This document shows positions 1 through 8,844 of a DNA stretch of 64,000 nucleotides, in pieces. The translations under genes were made by a program, and so were the position numbers. Source of the DNA: Pseudomonas sp. MH9.2 (GTDB taxonomy: Bacteria; Pseudomonadota; Gammaproteobacteria; Pseudomonadales; Pseudomonadaceae); contig NZ_CP133784.1 of the NCBI RefSeq assembly GCF_034353875.1, forward strand, positions 2,046,001 through 2,110,000, written 5' to 3'. Under the pieces are notes generated by a model. The model did not search any database, was not told where the DNA came from, and saw only the letters and a list, made by a program, of their open reading frames with translations. The first letter of the stretch is position 1. The number at the start of each line of letters is the position of its first letter.

Positions 1-234
1 GAACTGCGTAACGTCGCCGAGCGTTACGCCCTCGGCTTGCCGGCGTTCAAGAAGTCCGGCGCAAGCATAGCTGGCAACAGCCTGGACTTTGCCGAAGCGG
101 TGGAGGCATTTGAAAAGAACCTGCTCAGCGATGCCTTGCAACGCAGCGGCGGCAACCTCAGTCAGGCCAGTCAGGAACTGGGCATGGCCAAGACCACGTT
201 GTTCGACAAGGTCAAAAAATACGGGTTGGGTTGA
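1..234 (+). CDS. Sigma-54-dependent response regulator, C-terminal fragment (DctD/AauR type)
   Basis: The reading frame is open from base 1, so the gene starts upstream of the window. The visible 77 residues begin with ELRNVAERYALGLP, the end of the AAA+ domain of NtrC-family activators, and continue into a Fis-type helix-turn-helix (GGNLSQASQELGMAKTTLFDKVKKYG). This DNA-binding domain recognises enhancers and activates sigma-54 RNA polymerase. The sequence style resembles the DctD/AauR regulators of C4-dicarboxylate or acidic amino-acid uptake. The specific target cannot be decided because the receiver domain is not visible. Confidence 0.85.
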   Translation, partial: ELRNVAERYALGLPAFKKSGASIAGNSLDFAEAVEAFEKNLLSDALQRSGGNLSQASQELGMAKTTLFDKVKKYGLG

Positions 235-273
235 TCGTCCCGCCCCCTTTGCCATCTGAATTAAGAGGCCATC

Positions 274-612
274 GTGGACCTGATTTTCAAAGCCCTGCTG
301 GGCGCTGCTGTGGTGGTGATTCTGGCCGCGCTGGCAAAAACCAAAAATTACTACATCGCCGGCCTGGTGCCGCTGTTCCCGACCTTCGCCCTGATCGCCC
401 ACTACATCGTCGGTAAGGGTCGCTCACTGGACGATTTGAAGACCACCATCCTGTTCGGCATGTGGTCGATCATTCCCTACTTCATCTACCTGGCAGCGCT
501 GTACCTGATGGTCGACCGCTGGCGTCTGGAAGTATCCCTTGCCCTTGCGGCACTGGCCTGGCTGGTCGCGGCAACCTTGCTGGTGACATTCTGGATTCGG
601 TTTCACGGGTAA
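274..612 (+). CDS. glpM: GlpM family membrane protein
   Basis: A 112-residue, almost wholly hydrophobic protein with about four membrane helices, starting at GTG. The N-terminus MDLIFKALLGAAVVVILAALAKT and the loop KTKNYYIAGLVPLFPTFALIAHY are characteristic of GlpM. GlpM is a small inner-membrane protein of Pseudomonas that has been linked to alginate production in P. aeruginosa; its biochemical role is unknown. It lies 39 bases after the upstream regulator gene and could be cotranscribed with it. Confidence 0.9.
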   Translation: MDLIFKALLGAAVVVILAALAKTKNYYIAGLVPLFPTFALIAHYIVGKGRSLDDLKTTILFGMWSIIPYFIYLAALYLMVDRWRLEVSLALAALAWLVAATLLVTFWIRFHG

Positions 613-727
613 GCGCGTCGACACATTCGCACACAGCCTGTACCCAGGCCGGCGCATTCCTGCACTGGCCCATCCCTTGCATTCATCCGACCCACTTCCC
701 CTCGGCCAACTGGCAGGAGCTGCTCCC

Positions 728-1102
728 TTGACCCCAACCGTGATCCTGCTGATCGCGCTATGCATCGTGCTCGATGTAATTGGCCAACTCGCTTTCAAGC
801 TCGGCCTGGATCGGCTGCCCGAGCACGTGGGCGGCTTTCGTTTGCGCAATTTCTGGCGACAAATCGCCGGTGCGCCCCTGCTATGGTGTGGGGTCGCCTG
901 TTATTCCGTTCTTTTCGTTGCCTGGCTGGAGGTACTGTCACTGGCACCGCTGAGCCTGGTGTTTCCGGCGATCAGCCTGAGCTATTGCGGCGTGGTGCTG
1001 GGTGGACGCCTGGTGTTGGGCGAAACCGTCAGTCGACGGCGCTGGCTCGGCACTTTCGTCATCACTACCGGCGTCATGCTGGTTTGCGCAACGGGCATTT
1101 GA
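728..1102 (+). CDS. Half-size EamA/SMR-like transporter, subunit 1
   Basis: A 124-residue protein with four predicted membrane helices, ending in an EamA-type tail (LVLGETVSRRRWLGTFVITTGVMLV). I choose the TTG at 728 because an AGGAG lies eight bases upstream (715-719); the in-frame codons from 677 have no ribosome site and would add a non-membrane tail. Four-helix members of the drug/metabolite superfamily work as dimers. The next gene encodes a similar protein seven bases downstream, so the two probably form a heterodimer. The substrate is unknown. Confidence 0.8.
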   Translation: MTPTVILLIALCIVLDVIGQLAFKLGLDRLPEHVGGFRLRNFWRQIAGAPLLWCGVACYSVLFVAWLEVLSLAPLSLVFPAISLSYCGVVLGGRLVLGETVSRRRWLGTFVITTGVMLVCATGI

Positions 1103-1109
1103 GGCCTCT

Positions 1110-1508
1110 ATGACAAAGAGTTGGATTGAAGGGCGTGGCGCAAGCATTGGCCTCTGGGCACTATTGATCGCCTTTGAAAGCGGCGCGCAAATATCACTGA
1201 AAGTGGGCGGAGACGGACTGGCCTCCATTCCGTTCGGTGTGAGCTGGCTACTGGCTGCGGTGAGCAATCTGGCGGTCATGGTCGCAATTGTCTGCTATAT
1301 CGGCTCGTTCCTCAGCTGGATGCTGATCCTGCGCCGCAGCAACCTGTCGCTGGCCTTTCCCTTGAGCTCACTGGTGTTCGTGGTAGTACTGCTCGGCTCA
1401 TGGCTCGGCTTGGGCGAAACCATCAGCCCGATGCACTGGCTGGGTGTGTGCGTGATCATTGGCGGGATTGTGCTGCTGGCGGAAGGGCAACAACCAGCGG
1501 CCACGTAA
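1110..1508 (+). CDS. Half-size EamA/SMR-like transporter, subunit 2
   Basis: A 132-residue four-helix membrane protein with an EamA-type C-terminus (LGLGETISPMHWLGVCVIIGGIVLLAE). It is the partner of the preceding gene: both carry the G-E-T-[IV]-S motif before the last helix, but the sequences otherwise differ, which fits an asymmetric pair of the EbrAB or ArnEF type. The ATG at 1110 follows a weak GAGG. The gene converges on the mipA-like gene with only 28 bases between them. Drug, lipid-carrier or small-metabolite export are all possible. Confidence 0.8.
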   Translation: MTKSWIEGRGASIGLWALLIAFESGAQISLKVGGDGLASIPFGVSWLLAAVSNLAVMVAIVCYIGSFLSWMLILRRSNLSLAFPLSSLVFVVVLLGSWLGLGETISPMHWLGVCVIIGGIVLLAEGQQPAAT

Positions 1509-1536
1509 GGGTCGTGCCCGCTTCTAACCGACGACT

Positions 1537-2322
1537 CTAGAGGCCGTTGAAATGATAAGCCACGGCGATACTGACCTCGCCCTGGTTATCGTTGCCTCGT
1601 TGTTTGACGATTGAACTGTCCGCAGCTGAACCGACCAGATGAGTCCAGCTGGCGCTGGTCAGCAGTAGCCAGCCTCGGCCAAGGGGGAACTGCGCGCTCT
1701 GGGTCAGGGTAACGTTCTGCAGGCCGCCGCTGGCGTCGTATTGACGAATGCCCGAGGCCTGGGCCTCCTGTGCACTCACGCCGTAAAAAGTTTGGGCTTG
1801 CCGGCCATCCGCATAATTCGCCGTCACCGACGTATCGCCAATAATGCCCAACCCCAGTGGATAACCCAGCTCACCACCTATCCGGCCCAGCACCCCGCCC
1901 TGACCATCGCTACCACCCAGCGCATGCCCCATTTGGGCATATACACGCCAGAAATCATCAGGGCTGTATTGCACGAAACCACCGGCCTCGCCCATGTCCG
2001 ATACATCACGCAAGCCGCGCAATAAGCCATTGGCATTCCGGCCCGGAACATAGTTAAGGAACGGCCCGGCGCTCCAGCCACCCCCCTTCAGCGCCTTCCA
2101 GGACAAGCCATCGTCCGAACTGAGACCGAGGTCACCCCAGGTCAGGTCCATATAGGGCAAAGGCCGGACTTCGTAACTGCTCCCGCTGGGATCATGAGGT
2201 CCATAGCTAAGAGCCATACCAAGATCGCCAACGATTGGCTCAGCCTGTCCAGGCGAGCTGAAACCGAAAATACACGCAAAACTTGTGAGTAAAAAACAGC
2301 GATTTAGCCCGAAAGTAGGCAT
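1537..2322 (-). CDS. MipA/OmpV family outer-membrane protein
   Basis: A 261-residue protein with a signal peptide that ends near ...SPGQAEP. The rest is a beta-barrel-like sequence rich in Gly, Tyr and Ser. Diagnostic features are the early GMALSYGP...RPLPYMDLTWGD stretch and the terminal VAYHFNGL with an aromatic near the C-terminus. MipA scaffolds peptidoglycan enzymes in E. coli, but many MipA/OmpV proteins are simply small outer-membrane barrels. It is transcribed divergently from the phosphatase gene at 2571, sharing a 248-base gap. Confidence 0.85.
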   Translation of the reverse strand: MPTFGLNRCFLLTSFACIFGFSSPGQAEPIVGDLGMALSYGPHDPSGSSYEVRPLPYMDLTWGDLGLSSDDGLSWKALKGGGWSAGPFLNYVPGRNANGLLRGLRDVSDMGEAGGFVQYSPDDFWRVYAQMGHALGGSDGQGGVLGRIGGELGYPLGLGIIGDTSVTANYADGRQAQTFYGVSAQEAQASGIRQYDASGGLQNVTLTQSAQFPLGRGWLLLTSASWTHLVGSAADSSIVKQRGNDNQGEVSIAVAYHFNGL

Positions 2323-2395
2323 AAAAACTAACTCAAACAGAAAAACATGCGCGCATCAATGCCTAAACACCCCCCCAATGCAAGCACTTATGTTG

Positions 2396-2413
2396 TTTGT
2401 AGCAACCTACAAA
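2396..2413. promoter_or_regulatory. Inverted repeat, candidate enhancer (UAS) for the sigma-54 promoter
   Basis: The sequence TTTGTAG-CAAC-CTACAAA is a perfect inverted repeat with 7-base arms. A further half-site, TTGTAG, follows at 2415-2420. It lies about 75-90 bases upstream of the -24 element at 2486, the usual distance for a bacterial enhancer-binding protein. The NtrC-type regulator encoded at 7442 is the obvious candidate to bind here; that is inference. Confidence 0.5.
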
Positions 2414-2485
2414 AATTGTAGCTTGCTGGTCTGCTGTGCTCGGCGGCGGCTGCCAAAAACCACTGATAGAGGGATTTGCGCATAT

Positions 2486-2501
2486 TGGCACAGTCCATGC
2501 T
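2486..2501 (+). promoter_or_regulatory. Sigma-54 (-24/-12) promoter of the phosphatase-aminotransferase-hydrolase operon
   Basis: TGGCACAGTCCATGCT matches the sigma-54 consensus (TGGCAC-N5-TTGCW) with one mismatch, and the GG and GC are separated by the required 10 bases. It predicts a transcript start near 2512 and a leader of about 58 bases before the ATG at 2571. An NtrC-type activator gene in the same cluster supports it. Confidence 0.7.
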
Positions 2502-2570
2502 GTACCCCACTGCAAGCGCAAAGCGCGCTCTCTACTTACCTGATCGACCTTATCAAATAGGCACCTGCAG

Positions 2571-3269
2571 ATGATGCACTGGCATATCGTGTGTGATTTC
2601 GATGGGACCGTCACCCGGACCGACGCTGTGGATAACATCCTCGAGCGTTTCGCCGACCCTAGCTGGGAGGCCATCGAAGACGAATGGCTCTCTGGCAAGA
2701 TCGGCTCGCGAGAATGCCTGGGTCGGCAGCTCGCGCTGGTGAAAGCCTCACCATCCCAGCTCCTCGGCTATTTCGACACCGTCGATATAGACCCGGCATT
2801 TCCTGACTTCGTCGAACTTATCCTGAGTCGCGGCGCGACGCTGGACATCGTCAGCGACGGCATCGAACAAGGCATCGCCCGCGTTCTTTCGCGGCATGAG
2901 TGCCCGCTGCTGCCAATCATTGCCAATCGCCTGCGCCAGGTCGATCAGGACAGCTGGCGCATCGAGTTCCCGCATTCCAGCGATGCCTGCCGCGCAGCCT
3001 CCGGCAACTGCAAATGCAAGTCCGCCCCCAAAGGCAAACGCATCCTGGTGATCGGTGACGGTCAATCCGACATGTGCGTGGCCGGGACCGCCGACTTCGT
3101 TTTCGCCAAAGATCGCCTGGCCGAACATTGCGAACGCACTGGCATTCCGTATGCCCGCTTCGACTCGTTCGCCGACTTACCCGCTTTGCTCGCCCGCTTG
3201 CCTCACAGCGAACCGGCCCGCGCAATCAGCCTCCCTCTTGAACAGCAGGAACTCTTCCACCATGTCTGA
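2571..3269 (+). CDS. HAD-IB phosphatase, MtnX/SerB-like
   Basis: A 232-residue soluble HAD hydrolase. Motif I is CDFDGTVTRTD (residues about 7-17), with the nucleophile and acid-base aspartates of a phosphatase. Motif II is IVSDG and motif III/IV is VIGDGQSDMCVA. The nearest relatives by eye are MtnX-like and phosphoserine-phosphatase-like enzymes, so a small phosphorylated metabolite is the likely substrate. The 3' end overlaps the aminotransferase start by 8 bases, indicating translational coupling. It is the first gene behind the sigma-54 promoter at 2486. True MtnX is unlikely because no other methionine-salvage gene is nearby. Confidence 0.85.
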   Translation: MMHWHIVCDFDGTVTRTDAVDNILERFADPSWEAIEDEWLSGKIGSRECLGRQLALVKASPSQLLGYFDTVDIDPAFPDFVELILSRGATLDIVSDGIEQGIARVLSRHECPLLPIIANRLRQVDQDSWRIEFPHSSDACRAASGNCKCKSAPKGKRILVIGDGQSDMCVAGTADFVFAKDRLAEHCERTGIPYARFDSFADLPALLARLPHSEPARAISLPLEQQELFHHV

Positions 3270-4656
3270 AATTCGTATCGCAACCCCTGAAGACCAGATT
3301 CTTCTGGAGAAAGAAGCTAAGTATTGCTCCTTTGGCGACACCGTTCACTACATCGACCCGCCGCGCATTTTCAATCGCTGTGAAGGTTCGTACGTCTACG
3401 ACACCAGTGACCAGGCTTACCTCGACCTGCAAATGTGGTACTCGGCGGTCAACTTCGGTTACGCCAACCCACGCTTGAATAACGCACTCAAGCAACAGAT
3501 CGACTCCATGCCGCAGATTGCCAGCCAATACCTGCACCGTGGCAAAATCGAGCTGTCAGAAATGATCGCCGTAGACGCCAAGAACAAGTTCGGTCTTGAC
3601 GGTCGCGTTCACTTCAACGTCGGCGGTTCGCAGTCCATCGAAGACTCCTTGAAAGTGGTCCGTAACGCCAGCAACGGCAAAAGCTTGATGTTCGCTTTCG
3701 AAGGCGGTTATCACGGCCGTACCCTGGGCGCTTCGTCAATCACTTCCAGCTATCGCTATCGTCGCCGCTACGGCCATTTTGGCGAGCGAGCGCAGTTCAT
3801 TCCTTTCCCTTACCACTTCCGTGGTCCGAAAGGCATGACCAAAGAAGAATATGGCAGCTACTGCGTACAGCAGTTCGCCCGCCTGTTCGAGACTGAATAC
3901 AACGGTGTCTGGGACCCGAAAACCAACCAGTGTGAATACGCGGCATTCTACGTCGAGCCGATTCAGGGCACTGGCGGCTACGTTATCCCGCCGATGAACT
4001 TCTACAAAGAACTGAAGCAAGTGCTGGATCAGCACGGCATCCTGATGGTGGTCGACGAAATCCAGATGGGTTTCTTCCGCACCGGCAAGCTGTGGTCCAT
4101 TGAGCACTTCGACGTCAAACCTGATGTAATCGTGTTCGGCAAAGCGCTGACCAACGGCCTCAACCCATTGGGCGGTATCTGGGCTCGCGAAGAACTGATC
4201 AACCCAAAAATCTTCCCGCCAGGTTCGACTCACTCCACCTTCGCCTCCAACCCACTGGGTACTGCGGTAGGTCTGGAAATGTTCAAAATGACCTCCGAAG
4301 TCGACTACGGCGCGATGGTCATGGAAAAGGGCAAGTACTTCCTGGCTGGCCTGCAAGACCTGCAAAAACGCTACCCGATCATCGGCGACGTCGACGGCTT
4401 GGGCTTGGCACTGCGCGCAGAAATCTGCGGCCCGGATGGCTTCACCCCGGACAAGGCCACACTCGACTTCATGGTTGACGAAGGCATGAAGGGCGACATC
4501 GAAATCGACGGCAAGCGCTTAGGCCTTATCCTCGATGTGGGCGGTTACTACAAGAACGTCATCACCTTGGCTCCGTCGCTGGAAATCAGCTACGCAGAAA
4601 TCGATCTGGGCATTGCCCTGCTCGACCGCCTGCTGCATAGAGCCATGAAGCGGTGA
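3262..4656 (+). CDS. Class III (omega) PLP-dependent aminotransferase
   Basis: A 464-residue enzyme starting at the ATG at 3262; upstream in-frame codons lie inside the phosphatase gene. PLP-site features are GGSQSIEDSL (phosphate binding), DEIQMGFFRTG with Asp265 facing the pyridine nitrogen, FGKALTNG with the Schiff-base Lys294, and STHSTFASNPLG. It should transfer an amino group between an amino acid or amine and a keto acid. The substrate is unknown: it does not read as a typical ArgD, BioA, HemL or diaminobutyrate aminotransferase. It is flanked and overlapped by a phosphatase and a hydrolase, suggesting consecutive steps of one pathway. Confidence 0.9.
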   Translation: MSEIRIATPEDQILLEKEAKYCSFGDTVHYIDPPRIFNRCEGSYVYDTSDQAYLDLQMWYSAVNFGYANPRLNNALKQQIDSMPQIASQYLHRGKIELSEMIAVDAKNKFGLDGRVHFNVGGSQSIEDSLKVVRNASNGKSLMFAFEGGYHGRTLGASSITSSYRYRRRYGHFGERAQFIPFPYHFRGPKGMTKEEYGSYCVQQFARLFETEYNGVWDPKTNQCEYAAFYVEPIQGTGGYVIPPMNFYKELKQVLDQHGILMVVDEIQMGFFRTGKLWSIEHFDVKPDVIVFGKALTNGLNPLGGIWAREELINPKIFPPGSTHSTFASNPLGTAVGLEMFKMTSEVDYGAMVMEKGKYFLAGLQDLQKRYPIIGDVDGLGLALRAEICGPDGFTPDKATLDFMVDEGMKGDIEIDGKRLGLILDVGGYYKNVITLAPSLEISYAEIDLGIALLDRLLHRAMKR

Positions 4657-5528
4657 ACCTGCCAGAGATCGATATGGGCGAAGGTAACGCCAGTTTCGTT
4701 CTCGGCAGTGGTCCGGTCGCGGTGTTGTTGATCCACGGCCTGACCGGCACCCCGACGGAGTTACGTCGGGTTGCCCAAGGCTTGGCCAAGCGTGGGTACA
4801 CCGTGTACGTACCCACGCTTGCCGGGCACTGCGGCGACAACGCCGACCTGCAAGCCACAGGTTGGAAAGACTGGTACGAGAGCGCGCGCAAGGCCTTTGT
4901 CGGCATCCGCCAACGCCACGCGCAGGTGTTCGTCGGCGGGCTGTCGATGGGCGCCGTGATGTCCATGCACATGGCTGCCGAGCATCCGGGGCAAATCGCC
5001 GGCCTGCTGCTGTATTCGACGACCTTGCGCTACGACGGCTGGAACATGCCAAAAGCTGCGGTACTGACACCGCTACTGATGGCCATTCCATTCGGCGTGC
5101 ACCTGTGCCGTTTCAACGAAACATCGCCTTACGGCATCAAAGACAAGCGCTTGCGGGCTATCGTCGAACGCCAGATGAAAGCCGGCGAAAGCAGCAATGC
5201 CGGATTACTGACCATGTCAGGTGTCAATGTTCGCGAACTGCATCGATTGGTTGCCGTCGTGAAACGAGAAATGCCTTCGGTCACCACGCCTGCGTTAGTG
5301 TTGCACTCCATCGAAGACGACATCACCAGCCGCTGGAATGCTGATTATGTCGAGAAGCACCTTGGCGGCAAGGTCACTAAAGTACTGCTCGACAACTGCT
5401 ATCACATGATTACCGTCGACCTGCAGTACCGTAAGGTGATCACGCTGAGCGCAGACTTTATCGACAGCCTGACCGAGCAACCGTCCCTCCAGGCTGTTCC
5501 TCTGAATGATCATCGGCAACTGGCCTGA
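4653..5528 (+). CDS. Alpha/beta hydrolase (carboxylesterase/lysophospholipase-like)
   Basis: A 291-residue protein starting with a GTG that overlaps the aminotransferase stop by four bases (GTGA). The fold is shown by LLIHGLTGTPTELR near residue 26, the nucleophile elbow GLSMG with Ser98, and late LHSIEDD and NCYHMITVD segments that carry the acid and histidine. No signal peptide is present, so it acts in the cytoplasm. It is the third enzyme of the sigma-54-controlled cluster and could hydrolyse an ester, thioester or amide made by the pathway. Confidence 0.85.
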   Translation: MNLPEIDMGEGNASFVLGSGPVAVLLIHGLTGTPTELRRVAQGLAKRGYTVYVPTLAGHCGDNADLQATGWKDWYESARKAFVGIRQRHAQVFVGGLSMGAVMSMHMAAEHPGQIAGLLLYSTTLRYDGWNMPKAAVLTPLLMAIPFGVHLCRFNETSPYGIKDKRLRAIVERQMKAGESSNAGLLTMSGVNVRELHRLVAVVKREMPSVTTPALVLHSIEDDITSRWNADYVEKHLGGKVTKVLLDNCYHMITVDLQYRKVITLSADFIDSLTEQPSLQAVPLNDHRQLA

Positions 5529-5693
5529 GCTCAACATGCTCACCCCACCTGCCTTCTTCCGTCTTTGGGCAAGCAGCGCCGCCTGCAATAATTGTTTTCC
5601 CGGGGCGCTGGAGCACTGTATTGAAACGGGGCAAACTCGCTGTACACAGGAGCGATTCGACCCTGGCACGGCTGCTGCAATAAGCGAGCGTTG

Positions 5694-7445
5694 ATGAGCG
5701 AAGAAAAAAGCCGCACCCGAAAAACGTTTACCCTTTCGCACTGGACCGTACAGCGCAAACTGGTCCTCGCGTTCTGGCTGGTCAGCGTCATTCCGACAAT
5801 GATCGCCGCCGAATTGGCGGCGACCACCGTGTCGCAGATTTTTGAAAGTAACGTCAGTGTTTGGTTGCAGGAATCGACCCGGATCGTCCAGGACGAGATC
5901 AGCGAAATCCTGCGGGTTAACAACAGGGTCTCTCAGTTGTTCCTGCAAAATACCCGCCCGTCGGCCCCCTCTGCCGCCCGGCACAACAAATTGACCACCG
6001 ACCTCGCTAATGCGATGGGCATCGAAGTTGTCGCGCTGATCCGCAGCAGTGACCACAAAGTGGTTTTCTCCACCGTTGCCGACAATATCATCGAGCAGAT
6101 CAGTATCGCGCCCAACGCTGTAATGCAAACCATCCATAACGGCAGCGTGTTCACGGGCGTCGTTGTTTCGACCTATCAGTCGACTCAGGATGACGTCGAT
6201 TATGAGTTACTGGTCGGGACCTATCTGGACAACAGCTTCCTTACCAGCGTGGCTGATGTGCACTCCCTCGACCTGCGGCTGTACATGAAAGACACGGGCG
6301 GCTTCAGCGAGATTTTTTCAACACAGCGCTTTATGAACCACCCGGCGATCGTGCCACCCGAAATCGAACAGACATTGCGCGAGACTAAAGAGCCCAGCGA
6401 GCAGTTCACCACCAGCTATGCCGGTCTTTACACGCCGATTTTCAATGACACCGGGGAGCTTCAAGGCATCATTTTCAGCGGCCTGCTACGGCATACCTCT
6501 CTGGTCGGACTGGTCAATCAGACCAATTTATTCATGCTGATCCTGCTGTTGGGCTCGGCCCTGTCGCTGAGCGTCGGTTGGTTGATTTCACAACGACTGA
6601 CCAAGCCACTGCGCGGTTTGTCCGAAGGCGTAAGGGCTGTGACCGCTGGCGATTACCGTCAGCGCGTCGAGGTCATCGGCACTGACGAATTGGCTGAACT
6701 CAGCGTGACCTTCAACGACATGACCGAACGCCTCAAAGAGCTTCAGCATCTGGAAGCACAACTGCGCCGCCGTGACCGTCTGCATACCTTGGGCGAAGTG
6801 GCGATGGGGTTGGCCCACGAGATCCGCAACCCGCTGGGCATCATCAAAACGGCCACCCAATTGCTGCACCGCCGTGCGCAGCTGCCGGAAACCGACAAGC
6901 GCCACCTGGAGTATGTGATTTCAGAGGTCACCCGGATCAACGACCTGATCACCGAGTTCCTCGACTTCGCCAAACCCAGTGCGCCGATCCGCTCCACGCA
7001 ACGGGCCAGGCCTCTGCTGGATGACTTGCTGGGGTTTTGTGCGCCGGAACTATCGACCCATAATATCGAAGCGGTGATCGTCGAGCACGATGCCAATGCC
7101 ATGATTTATGCCGACGCCCGGCAACTGACCCAGGCCTGTCTGAACCTGGTCCTCAATGCGATCGACGCGATGCCCTCGGGCGGTCGCTTGACGATCGGTA
7201 TTGCTATCGTTGAAGACACTACGGTCATCAGTATTTCCGACACAGGCCACGGTATTGAACCGGACATGATCGAACGTATCTTCAGCCCATTTGTCACGAC
7301 CAAGGCATCCGGCACAGGATTGGGCCTGGCGAAGGTCTTCTCGATCATGGAAAACCACGATGGCCGGGTAGAATGCGTCAGCCAGGTGGGGGTCGGGGCG
7401 ACCTTCAATCTGTATATCCCAGCCTATGATGGAGAGTGGTCATGA
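5694..7445 (+). CDS. Sensor histidine kinase with extracytoplasmic sensing domain
   Basis: A 583-residue kinase. A membrane helix (about residues 25-45) is followed by a periplasmic region of about 235 residues that looks like a CACHE-type sensor, and a second helix (about 280-300). Then come a HAMP domain (SQRLTKPLRGLSEG...), a HisKA domain with phosphoacceptor His375 in LAHEIRNPLG, and an HATPase with DTGHGIEPDMIERIF and GTGLGLAKV. The ATG at 5694 is preferred over the TTG three bases earlier. The stop overlaps the regulator start (ATGA). It probably senses a small molecule and phosphorylates the downstream NtrC-type protein. Confidence 0.93.
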   Translation: MSEEKSRTRKTFTLSHWTVQRKLVLAFWLVSVIPTMIAAELAATTVSQIFESNVSVWLQESTRIVQDEISEILRVNNRVSQLFLQNTRPSAPSAARHNKLTTDLANAMGIEVVALIRSSDHKVVFSTVADNIIEQISIAPNAVMQTIHNGSVFTGVVVSTYQSTQDDVDYELLVGTYLDNSFLTSVADVHSLDLRLYMKDTGGFSEIFSTQRFMNHPAIVPPEIEQTLRETKEPSEQFTTSYAGLYTPIFNDTGELQGIIFSGLLRHTSLVGLVNQTNLFMLILLLGSALSLSVGWLISQRLTKPLRGLSEGVRAVTAGDYRQRVEVIGTDELAELSVTFNDMTERLKELQHLEAQLRRRDRLHTLGEVAMGLAHEIRNPLGIIKTATQLLHRRAQLPETDKRHLEYVISEVTRINDLITEFLDFAKPSAPIRSTQRARPLLDDLLGFCAPELSTHNIEAVIVEHDANAMIYADARQLTQACLNLVLNAIDAMPSGGRLTIGIAIVEDTTVISISDTGHGIEPDMIERIFSPFVTTKASGTGLGLAKVFSIMENHDGRVECVSQVGVGATFNLYIPAYDGEWS

Positions 7446-8839
7446 GCCATAACGTGCTGGTGGTTGATGATGAGCCCAAGCTCTGCGAACTGCTGGCTTC
7501 GGCCCTGAGCCAGAATGATATCCAGGTGTTCACTGCCGGCAACGGCCTGCATGCCTTGGCGGTGCTCGAACGCGAAGAGATCGATCTGGTGATCACTGAC
7601 TGGCGCATGCCAGGCATGGATGGCCCGCAATTGCTGGCTGAAATAAAACTCCGCTTCCCTCTGCTGCCGGTGATCGTCATGACCGCTTACAGCACGGTGA
7701 AAAACGCTGTGCAGTCGATGCGCAACGGCGCGTATGACTACATCAGCAAGCCCTTTGATATCGATGAACTCGACATCACGGTCAACAAGGCCCTGCAATT
7801 TCGCGACATCCTGCGTGACAACGCACGTCTGCGCGCCGAACTCGATCAGCATCAGCAGATCGACAGCCTGGTGGGCGAGAGTCCGGCCTTTCAGCGAGTG
7901 CTGCAGGCAGTGGATTCGGTGCGAGAAAGCAACGCCACCATCTTGCTGACCGGCGAAAGCGGGACCGGCAAAGAAATGGTCGCACGGGCGATCCACAAAC
8001 ACGGCAACCGCGCGGACCAGCCCTTTATTGCGGTCAACTGCGCGGCAATCCCTGAAGGCTTGCTTGAGAGCGAAATGTTCGGCCATCGCAAGGGCGCCTT
8101 CACTGGCGCAGTGGCTGATCGCGTCGGACGGTTCATGCAGGCCGACAAAGGCACACTATTTCTTGATGAAGTCGGCGACATGCCGCTGGCACTGCAGGCG
8201 AAAATCCTGCGTGCCTTACAGGAACGGGTGATCGAGCCCGTGGGTGATTCACGTGAGCGCAAAGTTGATGTGCGGGTGATTGCCGCGACCAACAAAGACC
8301 TGCTCGACGCCGTGGCGAAAAAGGAGTTCCGTGAGGACCTTTACTACCGCCTGAATGTGTTCCCGATCCCCCTGCCCCCCCTGCGCGAGCGGGCCGACGA
8401 CATCGCACCACTGGCCATGCATTTTGCCCACACCCTGGGCGCCGCAGCAGGCAAACGCATCACCGGTTTCAGCCCGGAAGCCATGCTGGCGATGACCAAT
8501 TACCCTTGGCCGGGCAATATTCGCGAGCTACAAAACTGTGTAGAGCGCGCCACCATCGTCGCCTCCAGCCACATCATTGAAGAAAGCGACCTACCGGCCT
8601 ACCTGTTCGGCTCGCGCCCGCTAGACAGCAGCGTCATCAATCTAGTCAGCGAAGGGGCAAATATCCCGAAAGATCTGGATGCGGCCCTCGCCGAAGTGGA
8701 AAAAGCCTACATCCTCGCCGCCCTGCATGAAACCCACGGCGTCCAGGCCGCTGCCGCACACTTGATCGGGGTCTCCGAGCGCAGCCTATGGTATCGCCTG
8801 AAAAAACTGGCCATCCACGTGGACAAGATTGTCCGGTAG
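7442..8839 (+). CDS. NtrC-family sigma-54-dependent response regulator
   Basis: A 465-residue activator with three domains. The receiver has phosphoacceptor Asp53 (VITDWRMPG). The AAA+ domain has Walker A GESGTGKE (about 171-178) and the sigma-54-contacting GAFTGA loop (about 218-223). A Fis-type helix-turn-helix is at the C-terminus (VQAAAAHLIGVSERSLWYRLKKL). It starts at the ATG overlapping the kinase stop codon. The sigma-54 promoter at 2486 ahead of the adjacent three-enzyme operon is its most likely target, through the palindrome at 2396. Confidence 0.95.
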   Translation: MSHNVLVVDDEPKLCELLASALSQNDIQVFTAGNGLHALAVLEREEIDLVITDWRMPGMDGPQLLAEIKLRFPLLPVIVMTAYSTVKNAVQSMRNGAYDYISKPFDIDELDITVNKALQFRDILRDNARLRAELDQHQQIDSLVGESPAFQRVLQAVDSVRESNATILLTGESGTGKEMVARAIHKHGNRADQPFIAVNCAAIPEGLLESEMFGHRKGAFTGAVADRVGRFMQADKGTLFLDEVGDMPLALQAKILRALQERVIEPVGDSRERKVDVRVIAATNKDLLDAVAKKEFREDLYYRLNVFPIPLPPLRERADDIAPLAMHFAHTLGAAAGKRITGFSPEAMLAMTNYPWPGNIRELQNCVERATIVASSHIIEESDLPAYLFGSRPLDSSVINLVSEGANIPKDLDAALAEVEKAYILAALHETHGVQAAAAHLIGVSERSLWYRLKKLAIHVDKIVR

Positions 8840-8844
8840 ACGCG

